DNA of 64,000 nucleotides from Clostridia bacterium. Lineage in GTDB: Bacteria; Bacillota; Clostridia; Christensenellales; Aristaeellaceae. The notes under the pieces were generated by a model. It worked only from the letters and a program-made list of their open reading frames with translations, was not told where the DNA came from and did not search any database. Location of the stretch: the NCBI GenBank assembly GCA_017464305.1, contig JAFUDS010000020.1, positions 16,760 through 80,759 of the forward strand, written 5' to 3'. Positions 8,619 to 15,410 of the stretch are shown here, in pieces (position 1 is the first letter of the stretch; the number at the start of each line of letters is the position of its first letter). The position numbers were made by a program, and so were the translations under genes.

Positions 8619-8691
8619 GGGGCATTGGCACAGTTGGTAGTGCGCTACATTCGCATTGTAGAGGTCAGGGGTTCGACTCCCCTATGCTCCA
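8619..8691 (+). tRNA. tRNA-Ala (anticodon CGC)
   Basis: A full cloverleaf. The acceptor GGGGCAT pairs with ATGCTCC and has G-T at the third pair, the classic alanine identity element. The D-stem is GCAC/GTGC, the anticodon arm CTACA-TTCGCAT-TGTAG gives anticodon CGC, and the T-arm is AGGGG-TTCGACT-CCCCT. The discriminator base is A. It reads GCG. CCA is not encoded. Confidence 0.92.
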
Positions 8692-8789
8692 CGTCAGTCA
8701 CCTTATACGAACCGGTTACACGGTCTATCTGACCGAGGGCCCGATCGTGGTGGTGACATCCATTGAAGCTAAGCCAGCCACTTAGCAAA

Positions 8790-8832
8790 AGAAACGGGTA
8801 TACTGTTTGAATGCAGTATGCCCGTTTTCATT
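8790..8832 (+). terminator. Rho-independent terminator downstream of tRNA-Ala
   Basis: A 12-bp stem ACGGGTATACTG/CAGTATGCCCGT (one G-T pair) with an 8-base loop, followed by TTTTCATTTT. Confidence 0.75.
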
Positions 8833-8890
8833 TTGCCCATCAACCACGCTCTCCGCCTATTGTATCGAGAATCGTTGAAAATTAGCGGGA

Positions 8891-8935
8891 AAAGAAAAAG
8901 CCCCGGCAGCGCTTCATTGATGAAGTCTGGCCGGG
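8891..8935 (-). terminator. Terminator downstream of the abiF-like gene
   Basis: On the minus strand, stem CCCGGC/GCCGGG encloses an inner CTTCAT-CA-ATGAAG hairpin, and a run of T-rich sequence (GCTTTTTCTTTT) follows. It closes the AbiF transcription unit. Confidence 0.7.
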
Positions 8936-8951
8936 TGTGAAACCGGGATGA

Positions 8952-9884
8952 TCAGAGTTTATATTTGCGTGTTACATTTTTCCAATTCTGCGGAAACCCC
9001 ATCGCCTTCATGAGGTCTGCTTCCGGTAGTGCCGGACAATTCTTTATAAATGACTCGATTTCGCGTGTTAATTGCCGTTTGAATTCTCCGAATGTTTTTG
9101 ACGGAAGTAAATATCTAAACGCGATGACCACAGAGAACAGGTCATGTTTTCCATATTCGTATTGATTTCCATTCTTGTTAATTCCAAGTTTAGCATGTAT
9201 CGACAGGTCAGGAATATCATCCCGCGTGATATAGGAGAATAAACGCTCACTATGTGCACAGGCGTTTCTGTATTTTGTCAACACAGACAATATTTGATCT
9301 AACTGACGAATGTTCAATGGATAGTCACGCGCTATTTTGGACTGCAAGCTTTGCGGGAGAAATCCAAACATTTTTGATGCGCTGCCAAAGGTTACTGCAT
9401 TCATCAAAACCCACAAGGGTACGTTATGATGTACGGCTTGATGATGATTGATATAAGGATAATCAGTAGGCCGGGTAGCCATTTGCGACAACGTTTGAAT
9501 TAGTCTTCGAATCCCTGCTGTCTTTCGGGGATCAGTTGTGTAATTCGCTGAGTTAAGGTACTCCTGCTGCAAATCGCCGTGTGCTTCGCAAAAAACATAG
9601 GCGATTCTTGATTTTATACGTCTCTCGATCATGAGCAGATAACGAAGAAACAGGCGTCGCAAAGCCTCATCAAACTCGTACAGCTTTACAATGTCGGTAA
9701 ATGAGACGCCGTCCTTGTATCTCTTCGTTGTATTGTTCTTAAACGGGTGTTTGTATCCACCAATCAAGGTGAAGTAGCCAAGATTCGCGAGGATATGTTC
9801 TGCTTCAGCTTCGTCTGAAACGATCAGATTCTTGCTTTTTAACAAAGCAATCTGCTGCTGGTAAGTAATAAACGGCTTTGGCAT
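8952..9884 (-). CDS. AbiF/AbiD-type (Abi_2) HEPN abortive-infection protein
   Basis: 310 residues. The opening PFITYQQQIALLKSKNLIVSD, then LANLGYFTLIGGYKHPF and later LYEFDEALRRLFLRYLLMIE, is the standard Abi_2 pattern. A HEPN RNase motif R-x4-H lies in K-Y-R-N-A-C-A-H (R206, H211). Abi_2 proteins stop phage growth at the cost of the cell. In recent work AbiF-type toxins were described as held in check by an adjacent small RNA and as relatives of Cas13 ancestors. That fits the structured promoter-to-terminator element directly upstream (9903-10004). The start follows a weak site AAGGGGG by 7 bases. A terminator follows the gene. No protein antitoxin gene adjoins it. Confidence 0.88.
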   Translation of the reverse strand: MPKPFITYQQQIALLKSKNLIVSDEAEAEHILANLGYFTLIGGYKHPFKNNTTKRYKDGVSFTDIVKLYEFDEALRRLFLRYLLMIERRIKSRIAYVFCEAHGDLQQEYLNSANYTTDPRKTAGIRRLIQTLSQMATRPTDYPYINHHQAVHHNVPLWVLMNAVTFGSASKMFGFLPQSLQSKIARDYPLNIRQLDQILSVLTKYRNACAHSERLFSYITRDDIPDLSIHAKLGINKNGNQYEYGKHDLFSVVIAFRYLLPSKTFGEFKRQLTREIESFIKNCPALPEADLMKAMGFPQNWKNVTRKYKL

Positions 9885-9902
9885 TACACCACCCCCTTAG
9901 TA

Positions 9903-9968
9903 GAAAAGGGGAACTCCCGCAGGAATTCCCCCGGTCGCAGGCTTCGCAAGTTTCTGCAACGCGATCAC
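9903..9968 (-). ncRNA. Candidate small RNA partner of the AbiF-type gene
   Basis: Predicted about 66-nt transcript on the minus strand. It would start near 9968, 7 bases after a -10 box, and form a 7-bp hairpin GTTGCAG/CTGCGAC (9954-9960 with 9934-9940) with a small inner CTT-GCG-AAG stem. It would end in a 10-bp stem GGGGAATTCC/GGAGTTCCCC with loop TGCG (9908-9931), followed by TTTTCT, a textbook terminator. The gene for the Abi_2 protein starts only 20 bases further on. The pairings and boxes are seen in the sequence. That the RNA is made, and that it acts as an antitoxin, is inference from the family. Confidence 0.6.
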
Positions 9969-9975
9969 TGGGGGT

Positions 9976-10004
9976 AGTGTAACACGAATTGATCCATTCG
10001 TCAA
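9976..10004 (-). promoter_or_regulatory. Promoter of the AbiF-linked small RNA
   Basis: On the minus strand TTGACG (10004-9999), a 17-base spacer, then TACACT (9981-9976). The sequence 9970-9982 is also one arm of a 13-bp inverted repeat. Its other arm (9884-9896) covers the ribosome site and first base of the abiF start codon. Confidence 0.6.
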
Positions 10005-10067
10005 TCGTCTACACGCCCTTCATAAAATATTTTCCCTTGCTATATCGTTTGTTCGGAGGTGAACATT

Positions 10068-10520
10068 ATGGCTGAAGCGTTCATCGTAGGGCTTTCCAAA
10101 ATGGACGAAGAGGGCGTTAGCGCCATCAAAACCCTGGATGATATCGGCATTGCTGAAATCCGCCTGCGTGATACTCTGCTCCGTGCCACCAACGATACGG
10201 AGCTTTTCAATGAAGCAGGCTGGGACACGACAGCGGAAACGCTGGCGACCAACCTGGAGACTGCAATTAACAACGCTTTCATCATTCACAGCCCCTCTGA
10301 GCGTATGAAGCCTGAAGGTGAGTTCATTGCGGCTGGCGTTGGCGCGGGTATGGCAGAGTTCGACTTCAGCACGGACGCAGCTACCCTGGCGGCAAATATT
10401 GAAACAGCAATTCAGCTGGCCCTGGGCAATGACGTTCTTTCCCCCGCAGGCACTTCTGCCATGGATGGCCTGGCTGCATCCATAACTTCCTATGAAAGAG
10501 TGCTTCTGTATGAACGATAA
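10068..10520 (+). CDS. Phage tape-measure C-terminal remnant
   Basis: 150 residues. The segment NNAFIIHSPSERMKPEGEF followed by IAAGVGAGMAEF matches the I-H-S-P-S-R-x-x...G-x-x-x-x-x-G-x-x-x-G pattern near the C-terminus of tape-measure proteins, which set tail length in long-tailed phages. Real tape-measure proteins are several times longer, so this is a piece that either acquired its own ribosome site (GGAGG 8 bases before ATG) or is expressed by chance. It overlaps the next gene by 11 bases. It marks this island as phage-derived. Confidence 0.5.
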   Translation: MAEAFIVGLSKMDEEGVSAIKTLDDIGIAEIRLRDTLLRATNDTELFNEAGWDTTAETLATNLETAINNAFIIHSPSERMKPEGEFIAAGVGAGMAEFDFSTDAATLAANIETAIQLALGNDVLSPAGTSAMDGLAASITSYERVLLYER

Positions 10521-10812
10521 AATCATGGAGTATGTATCCGGTAAAGAGAGGCCTGACTTCTTCAGAGACCCAGAGGATACCCTTCTAAGGATCCATAGCG
10601 AGATAGAAAAATCGATCTTGGAAGCAACCGAAACAATAACGATTGAACTGGATATGGATCTTGCCATCAGAGCGGAGAAGTTTTTTAGAGGCTTTGGCTG
10701 GGCCCTGGAGGAAGCAGCGGTACTTTTCTTATACTGGTGTATCAGCGATCCTGAACGAACGAAACAGTGGGCAAAGAACTCACAGTCAGAAAGTATTGAT
10801 CAAGCTGGATGA
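10510..10812 (+). CDS. RelB/DinJ-like orphan antitoxin-type protein
   Basis: 100 residues. The central part TITIELDMDLAIRAEKFFRG then FGWALEEAAVLFLYWCI matches the ribbon-helix-helix pattern of RelB/DinJ antitoxins: a beta strand, helix, G-x-x-x-x-x-A-x-x-x-F-L. The residues before it may be an added arm. No RelE/YafQ-type toxin lies downstream; the next frame is a 46-residue unknown. The start overlaps the tape-measure remnant (ATGAACGATAA), so it may be translationally coupled. The family assignment rests on a short domain only. Confidence 0.5.
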   Translation: MNDKIMEYVSGKERPDFFRDPEDTLLRIHSEIEKSILEATETITIELDMDLAIRAEKFFRGFGWALEEAAVLFLYWCISDPERTKQWAKNSQSESIDQAG

Positions 10813-10913
10813 AAGGTGAAAATTATACTACAGGTTTCTTTACAAGCGTTCCCAAATGCTGTATTATGGCAGCGAATCGAGGGCATGACCCAACGCGAAA
10901 GGAGGAATTCGGA

Positions 10914-11054
10914 ATGATCCGTTACACCACGTCTTCAGCCATGCATCACGGTTATCTCGAATCCCTGCTGTGCAGTTTTGAACAAAAACTGTGCGTTGCT
11001 TTGCATTGCCCTGAAAAGATGCGTGGAAGAGACCTAAAACATCGCGAGGAATGA
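10914..11054 (+). CDS. Small protein of unknown function (46 residues)
   Basis: Begins MIRYTTSSAMHHGYLES, 7 bases after a strong GGAGGAATT ribosome site. It has two cysteines in LLCSFEQKLCVALHC (three counting the last) and a basic tail. I do not recognise it. A terminator at 11075 ends the transcript just after it, which supports a real small gene at the end of a short operon. Confidence 0.45.
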   Translation: MIRYTTSSAMHHGYLESLLCSFEQKLCVALHCPEKMRGRDLKHREE

Positions 11055-11074
11055 TCCTCGGGAGATGATTTTCT

Positions 11075-11108
11075 GGCCGCTTGCCAATCAGGGCAGGCGG
11101 TCTTCTTT
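11075..11108 (+). terminator. Rho-independent terminator
   Basis: An 11-bp stem GGCCGCTTGCC/GGCAGGCGGTC with two G-T pairs, loop AATCAG, then TTCTTT. It separates the small phage-like genes from the following repressor gene. Confidence 0.65.
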
Positions 11109-11140
11109 GCTATATACCGAAAAGAAAGGACTGATTTCAT

Positions 11141-11395
11141 ATGGGAATCTTCCCAGCAATCGATATGATTGCAACTGGAAATAACATTGCCCGCTTGCGT
11201 CAGCGGAACGGAATGACAGTCCAGGATCTGCAGAATGTCTTTGGGTTCTCTACCCCGCAGGCGATCTACAAGTGGCAGCGTGGATCCGCGATGCCAACCT
11301 TGGACAATCTTGTCGTATTGGCTGCTGTTTTCGGCACTACCCTGGATGCGATCATCGTCCGTACGGGGGATGCTGCCGGGCAACTCAGCGCTTAA
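11141..11395 (+). CDS. XRE-family helix-turn-helix regulator
   Basis: 84 residues, essentially a single Cro/CI DNA-binding domain: NNIARLRQRNGMTVQDLQNV, the turn FGFSTPQAIYKWQRG and a third helix LDNLVVLAAVFGTTLDAII. Such small repressors control phage or toxin-antitoxin genes. The ribosome site AAAGGA lies 10 bases before the ATG. It sits directly before a seven-gene tRNA array on the same strand, with only about 20 bases between. Confidence 0.8.
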   Translation: MGIFPAIDMIATGNNIARLRQRNGMTVQDLQNVFGFSTPQAIYKWQRGSAMPTLDNLVVLAAVFGTTLDAIIVRTGDAAGQLSA

Positions 11396-11418
11396 TGCAG
11401 CCCCTGGGGCTGCAACTT

Positions 11419-11491
11419 GATCCCTTCGTCTAACCGGTCAGGACATCGCCCTTTCAAGGCGACAATGCGGGTTCGATTCCCGCAGGGATTG
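11419..11491 (+). tRNA. tRNA-Glu (anticodon TTC)
   Basis: Acceptor GATCCCT/AGGGATT, anticodon arm TCGCC-CTTTCAA-GGCGA, T-arm GCGGG-TTCGATT-CCCGC, discriminator G. First of seven tightly packed tRNA genes. CCA is not encoded. Confidence 0.88.
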
Positions 11492-11494
11492 CTT

Positions 11495-11565
11495 ATCGGG
11501 ATGGTGTAATGGCAACATGGTCCGCTTTGACCCGACAGATAAAGGTTCGATCCCTTTTCCCGACG
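11495..11565 (+). tRNA. tRNA-Gln (anticodon TTG), irregular
   Basis: Acceptor ATCGGGA/TCCCGAC has an A-C mismatch at the first pair. D-stem GTGT/ACAT, anticodon arm GTCCG-CTTTGAC-CCGAC with one C-C mismatch, T-arm AAAGG-TTCGATC-CCTTT. A weak first pair is also usual in bacterial tRNA-Gln. Starts 4 bases after tRNA-Glu. Confidence 0.75.
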
Positions 11566-11569
11566 CTGT

Positions 11570-11641
11570 GACTCCGTGGTCGAGAGATCAGGCAGCAGAC
11601 TGCAAATCTGTAACACGCCCGTTCGAATCGGGCCGGAGTCT
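11570..11641 (+). tRNA. tRNA-Cys (anticodon GCA)
   Basis: Acceptor GACTCCG/CGGAGTC, anticodon arm GCAGA-CTGCAAA-TCTGT, T-arm GCCCG-TTCGAAT-CGGGC, and discriminator T, which is the cysteine identity base. Confidence 0.88.
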
Positions 11642-11647
11642 CCAGAT

Positions 11648-11734
11648 GGAGTGATAGTCTAATGGTAAGGCACCTCCCCGCTAAGGAAGCGGCGTTATTG
11701 ATAGCGCTTGAGCGTTCGAATCGCTCTCACTCCG
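11648..11734 (+). tRNA. tRNA-Ser (anticodon GCT), with C33 and a stem mismatch
   Basis: A class II tRNA. Acceptor GGAGTGA/TCACTCC, long variable arm GCGTTA-TTGA-TAGCGC, T-arm GAGCG-TTCGAAT-CGCTC, discriminator G. The anticodon stem CCTCC/GGAAG has one C-A mismatch and the loop reads CCGCTAA, so the almost universal T33 is C. It may be a decaying or unusual viral-type tRNA. Confidence 0.7.
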
Positions 11735-11740
11735 CTCTAT

Positions 11741-11823
11741 GCGCAGGTGATGGAATGGAAGACATGCCAGACTCAGACTCTGGTACCTGCAAAGGTGTGC
11801 GGGTTCAACTCCCGCCCTGTGCA
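11741..11823 (+). tRNA. tRNA-Leu (anticodon CAG)
   Basis: A class II tRNA. Acceptor GCGCAGG/CCTGTGC, anticodon arm CCAGA-CTCAGAC-TCTGG, variable arm ACCT-GCAA-AGGT, T-arm GCGGG-TTCAACT-CCCGC, discriminator A as needed for leucine. Confidence 0.88.
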
Positions 11824-11826
11824 CAT

Positions 11827-11899
11827 GCGCCTTTAGCTCAGATGGAAGAGCACCTGACTTTTAATCAGGGTGGCATGGGTTCGATTCCCTTAAGGCGCA
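11827..11899 (+). tRNA. tRNA-Lys (anticodon TTT)
   Basis: Acceptor GCGCCTT/AAGGCGC, D-stem GCTC/GAGC, anticodon arm CCTGA-CTTTTAA-TCAGG, T-arm ATGGG-TTCGATT-CCCTT, discriminator A. Confidence 0.9.
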
Positions 11900-11903
11900 C
11901 TAT

Positions 11904-11977
11904 GTTGGAAGTAGCTCAATTGGCAGAGCACCGGATTGTGGCTCCGGCGGTTGGCAGTTCAAATCTGCTCTTCCAAC
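11904..11977 (+). tRNA. tRNA-His (anticodon GTG)
   Basis: Acceptor TTGGAAG/CTTCCAA extended by the extra pair G(-1)-C73, the histidine identity element. D-stem GCTC/GAGC, anticodon arm CCGGA-TTGTGGC-TCCGG, T-arm GGCAG-TTCAAAT-CTGCT. Last gene of the array. Confidence 0.9.
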
Positions 11978-11984
11978 CCACCTC

Positions 11985-12013
11985 GGATGATCTAAAAACG
12001 CATCATCCATTTT
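11985..12013 (+). terminator. Possible terminator of the tRNA array
   Basis: Stem GGATGAT/ATCATCC with a 10-base loop followed by ATTTT. The T-run is short, so it is a weak candidate. Confidence 0.4.
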
Positions 12014-12040
12014 GGTATACTTTAAGTGTGGGCTGGAAAG

Positions 12041-12289
12041 TTACTCCTGCCTTTTCAGTCCGCACTCATCCCCAAAGACCAAATCCAGGGGGTCAATCGC
12101 CAGCGCAATGCATATGGATAACCCCAGCTGCATGCTTGCCAGACGGATATCTCTTTCTCCGGATTCCAGGCATTGATACTGGCGGGTGTGTATTCCCAGC
12201 ATTGTCCCCAGCTGCTGTTGGGATAACCCCAAGGATAAACGTGCACTGCGAAGGAGCTCTGTCTGACGCGGGAAGTTGCTTTTCACCAT
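12041..12289 (-). CDS. XRE-family helix-turn-helix protein
   Basis: 82 residues: RQTELLRSARLSLGLSQQQL, turn GTMLGIHTRQYQCLESGERD, then LASMQLGLSICIALAIDPLD, a typical Cro/CI-like domain with a short acidic tail. AAAGGAG lies 12 bases before the ATG. It is convergent with the tRNA array and divergent from the RNA-repair-like operon that starts 247 bases away, so it may repress that operon. The partner operator is not evident. Confidence 0.75.
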   Translation of the reverse strand: MVKSNFPRQTELLRSARLSLGLSQQQLGTMLGIHTRQYQCLESGERDIRLASMQLGLSICIALAIDPLDLVFGDECGLKRQE

Positions 12290-12535
12290 CTATGGATGCT
12301 CTCCTTTCTGCCTTCTCTTACAGGCATCGGAGATACAGCCATAGAGTCACGCTGAAAGCAAGAGAAACGCTGCTTTGTTATCTGTTTGTTCAGAGAAACG
12401 TAAAAAGCAGAAAAAATTTTCAAAATACGACCGAACGGAAGTTGCGGGGTATTTTGGATATGAGTAAAATAGGCTGTGCCCGTTGTTTTTCAACGGATTG
12501 AATGTTCGAACGTTCTGAAAGTGAGGTGAGACGGA
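12290..12535. other. Divergent control region between the XRE gene and the RNA-repair-like operon
   Basis: 246 bases without a gene. It must carry the promoters for both directions, but I find no convincing -35/-10 pair. The dyad GTTCGAAC near 12504 resembles half of a LexA-type box but lacks the proper spacing. Confidence 0.4.
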
Positions 12536-13264
12536 ATGTACTACATCACGGGCGATACTCATGGGGATTTTTCCCGGATCGAGACCTTTTGCCGGAAGAT
12601 GAAACCCACCCGGAATGATGTCATGATCATCCTGGGCGATGCTGGGTTCAACTACTATGGCGGCAGGCGTGATCAGCTGGCAAAGAAGCAGATGGCGCAG
12701 ATGCCAATCACGATCTTTTCCATCCATGGAAACCATGAGATGCGGCCTGCAACGATCCCATCCTACCATATTGGCGGATGGAATGGCGGGAAGATCTATG
12801 TCGAGGACGAATATCCCAATCTACTGTTTGGCATTGATGGTGAGGTTTACAACATGGGAGGCCTGCAGACGATCGTCATGGGCGGCGCGTACAGTGTAGA
12901 TAAGTACTACCGTCTCGCCATGGGCTGGAACTGGTTTTCTGACGAGCAACCAAGCCCGGAAATCAAGGAAAATGTGAAGAAGGCCCTGGAGAAGCGAAAT
13001 TGGAATGTGGATATCGTTCTATCCCATACCACCCCGCTAAAGTATGAACCAGTGGAAGTCTTCATGCCAGAAGTCGACCAGAGCAAGGTGGATAAATCCA
13101 CAGAGACCTGGCTCGACAGTATTGAAAACAAGCTGACGTATCAGCACTGGTATGCCGGACATTACCATACGGAAAAGGACATTGATCGCCTTACGCTGTT
13201 GTTTCAGTCCATCCGCGAATTCACGCATAACCATTTCCCCGATCAAAGGAGTGAAAAAGAATGA
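12536..13264 (+). CDS. Calcineurin-like metallophosphoesterase
   Basis: 242 residues. All five metal-binding motifs of the family are visible: G-D-T-H-G-D (residues 6-11), G-D-A-G-F-N, G-N-H-E, the L-S-H-T-T-P histidine and G-H-Y-H at the end. The enzyme should hydrolyse a phosphomonoester or phosphodiester with two metal ions in the cytoplasm. The gene overlaps the RNA ligase gene by 4 bases (ATGA), and a second phosphoesterase follows the ligase. Trimming of 2',3'-cyclic or 3'-phosphate RNA ends before ligation is therefore an attractive role, but this is inference from context. Confidence 0.88.
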   Translation: MYYITGDTHGDFSRIETFCRKMKPTRNDVMIILGDAGFNYYGGRRDQLAKKQMAQMPITIFSIHGNHEMRPATIPSYHIGGWNGGKIYVEDEYPNLLFGIDGEVYNMGGLQTIVMGGAYSVDKYYRLAMGWNWFSDEQPSPEIKENVKKALEKRNWNVDIVLSHTTPLKYEPVEVFMPEVDQSKVDKSTETWLDSIENKLTYQHWYAGHYHTEKDIDRLTLLFQSIREFTHNHFPDQRSEKE

Positions 13265-14307
13265 GTCGAAAACTTGTAAGCATCCAGAAAGTCTGGAATG
13301 TCGAGCCCATTGAAGGGGCAGATAGAATAGAACTGGCGCATGTGCTTGGCTGGCAGTGCGTCGTAAACAAAGGGCAGTTTCAACCCATGGATCTGGCGGT
13401 CTATTTTCAGATTGATAGCTACCTGCCAATCCGGCCTGAATTCGAATTCCTGAGGAAATCCTGCTACAAGAAAACTGATGTAATGGGTGAAGGCTTTAAG
13501 CTGCGGACCATGACCTTCAAGGGACAGATTTCGCAGGGCCTACTTCTGCCCATCAGTCAATTCCCTGAAATCCCTGCTGATGCGCAAATCGGTGATGATG
13601 TAACGGAACTTCTCGGGGTCCGTAAATGGGAAATCGAAGAGAGAGCCACCACTGGCGGGAACGTGATCGGCACCCTGCCATACGATATTCCGCATACGGA
13701 TGAAACACGGGTACAGGAGAATCCTGAACTAATCCAGGCCTTTGCCGGATTGGAATACTACATCAGCACGAAAATGGATGGATCCTCACATTCCATTGGG
13801 ATCGATGAAGAAGGTTTCCATGTAACTGGGCATAATTACGAATATAAGAACGATGGATCCAGTTCCTTCTACAACCTGGTAAATGAAAGAGGCTACCAGG
13901 AGAAGGTGGAATCCTTCGTGGAGGAAAATAGGCTCAACACCCTGACTATTCAGGGAGAGTTCTGTGCGCCAGGGATCCAGAGAAATCGGCTGCGGCTAAT
14001 CAAACCAGAATGGTATGTGTTTACCATCCGTGAAAATGGTAAACGAGTAGGTCTGAAGCGGATGCTGGAAATCAGCGAGGCACTGAGCATGACAACTGTT
14101 CCCATCGAGGAAGTGAATGTTGATCTGCCATCCAAGTACCCGACTGTGGAAGCCCTGCTGGAACGAGCTGATGGTGATTATCCCAATGGCGGGAAGAAGG
14201 AAGGAATCGTAATCAGACCAACAGAACCGGTTTTCTGCCCACTGATCAGCGCATCGCTTTCCATGAAAGTGGTCAGCAATAAATATCTGCTCAAGAACGA
14301 AGGATAA
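13261..14307 (+). CDS. RNA ligase, Rnl5 (Deinococcus DRB0094) type
   Basis: 348 residues. The C-terminal half is a nucleotidyltransferase domain with the adenylated lysine in S-T-K-M-D-G-S-S (K171), motif IIIa-like EWYVFTI, motif IV K-K-E-G-I-V-I-R-P and motif V L-S-M-K-V-V-S-N-K-Y. The N-terminal part (residues 1-120), beginning RKLVSIQKVWNVEPIEGADR, is the OB-like domain that precedes the catalytic domain in the Rnl5 branch. These ATP-dependent ligases seal 3'-OH/5'-phosphate RNA nicks. The gene overlaps the phosphoesterase before it (ATGA) and has its own GGAG. It lies just beyond a tRNA array, so repair of cut tRNA is the likely job. Confidence 0.88.
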   Translation: MSRKLVSIQKVWNVEPIEGADRIELAHVLGWQCVVNKGQFQPMDLAVYFQIDSYLPIRPEFEFLRKSCYKKTDVMGEGFKLRTMTFKGQISQGLLLPISQFPEIPADAQIGDDVTELLGVRKWEIEERATTGGNVIGTLPYDIPHTDETRVQENPELIQAFAGLEYYISTKMDGSSHSIGIDEEGFHVTGHNYEYKNDGSSSFYNLVNERGYQEKVESFVEENRLNTLTIQGEFCAPGIQRNRLRLIKPEWYVFTIRENGKRVGLKRMLEISEALSMTTVPIEEVNVDLPSKYPTVEALLERADGDYPNGGKKEGIVIRPTEPVFCPLISASLSMKVVSNKYLLKNEG

Positions 14308-14338
14308 GCGATAATCCCACAGGAAGGGGGGATTCAAA

Positions 14339-14959
14339 TTGATCTATTATACTGCAGACCTGCACCTGGGGCATGCGAATGTGATCCGCCACTGCGATCG
14401 TCCTTTCGCCAGCGCAGACGAAATGGATGCTGTGCTCGTTAAGAACTGGAATGCAAAGGTGCATAAGAACGATACGGTTTACATTGTGGGAGACTTTCTC
14501 TTCCGAGCCCGGAAGCCTGCGGAGGACTATTTGGCAGAACTGAAGGGAAGAAAGCACCTGATCATAGGCAACCACGATAAATACTGGATGAAGAACGTGG
14601 ATCTTGCGAAATGGTTTGAAAGCGTATCCCCGATGCTGCTTGTCAATGACAGCGGGCATTCCGCGACACTGTGCCATTACCCGATGATGTCCTGGCCAGG
14701 CATGAGCAGAAACGGATACATGATTTATGGCCATATCCATAACAACACCAACGCGGATTACTGGCCACTGATTGCATCCCGGGATCTGATGCTTAATGCA
14801 GGTGTAGATATCAATGGGTTTGCCCCAGTGACATTGGAGGAAATGATTCAGAACAACCAAGTTTTCAAAGAGAAAAGCAATCAAACGACCATGAAGGAGG
14901 ACAAAGACCATGAAAATGACATCTGCCGTAGCGGCGAAGGAACTGAAGAAGCTGAATGA
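14339..14959 (+). CDS. Second calcineurin-like metallophosphoesterase
   Basis: 206 residues. Motifs D-L-H-L-G-H, G-D-F-L, G-N-H-D, C-H-Y-P-M and Y-G-H-I-H-N-N are all present, so the two-metal centre is complete. It is shorter than and only distantly similar to the one at 12536 and belongs to the small phage-type branch often annotated as phosphoesterase. Translation starts at TTG, 9 bases after AGGAAGGGGGG. The C-terminal 50 bases overlap the next gene in another frame. Its place right after the RNA ligase suggests RNA end processing. Confidence 0.85.
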   Translation: MIYYTADLHLGHANVIRHCDRPFASADEMDAVLVKNWNAKVHKNDTVYIVGDFLFRARKPAEDYLAELKGRKHLIIGNHDKYWMKNVDLAKWFESVSPMLLVNDSGHSATLCHYPMMSWPGMSRNGYMIYGHIHNNTNADYWPLIASRDLMLNAGVDINGFAPVTLEEMIQNNQVFKEKSNQTTMKEDKDHENDICRSGEGTEEAE

Positions 14960-15410
14960 CCAGCATGATGCGTTGACCTCCATGGAGCGGAAATCTTCTG
15001 AGTTCGTCGCTGCCATTCAGGAGGATATTGAAACGGTACGTCCGGCGTATGATTATACCGCTGTACAGAAGGAACTTGCGGAGACGGAGCAGAAGATCCG
15101 CAAGCTGAAGCATGCGATCAACACGTTCAATCTGAATCAGGTTGTTCCTGGTTTCGATATGACGATCGATCAGATGCTGGTATACATTCCCCAGTTGTCT
15201 GCCCAGAAACGCAAGCTCGAGCACATGAAGGACAAACTGCCCCGGGAAAGGATTAGAAGCGGCTTCAGCAATTCCAACATAATCGAATACACCTATGTAA
15301 ACTACGATGTGCAGGCTGCTTCCAAGGATTATGAAACCGTAGCAGATGAACTGGCCAAAGCCCAGAATGCTTTGGATCTGGTCAACAGCACCGTCGAATT
15401 CGAAGTATGA
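14910..15410 (+). CDS. Coiled-coil protein, distantly DIP1984-like
   Basis: 166 residues, mostly helical. Heptad-rich stretches run through AAKELKKLNDQHDALTSMER and VQKELAETEQKIRKLKHAIN. The phrase HAINTFNLNQVV followed by MTIDQMLVYIPQLSAQKRKL recalls the I-N-x-T-N ... T-L-x-x-x-L-A-x-R-D-x-L segment of the DIP1984 family, but I am not sure. It starts inside the end of the phosphoesterase gene with AAGGAGG 9 bases upstream, so it belongs to the same operon. It could be a structural or adaptor part of the RNA-repair-like module. Confidence 0.6.
   Translation: MKMTSAVAAKELKKLNDQHDALTSMERKSSEFVAAIQEDIETVRPAYDYTAVQKELAETEQKIRKLKHAINTFNLNQVVPGFDMTIDQMLVYIPQLSAQKRKLEHMKDKLPRERIRSGFSNSNIIEYTYVNYDVQAASKDYETVADELAKAQNALDLVNSTVEFEV

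Noticed and set aside
10020-10667. 215-codon minus-strand frame over the tape-measure remnant
   Set aside because: Serine/valine-rich antisense of a plus-strand gene that has GGAGG and a recognisable tail-protein motif.
11662-12501. 279-codon frame across Ser, Leu, Lys and His tRNA genes
   Set aside because: The sequence is fully explained by tRNA genes; no ribosome site; the frame continues over an XRE gene on the other strand.
12500-12520. LexA/DinR box near GTTCGAACGTTC
   Set aside because: The CGAAC-N4-GTTCG spacing is not met; it is only a short palindrome.
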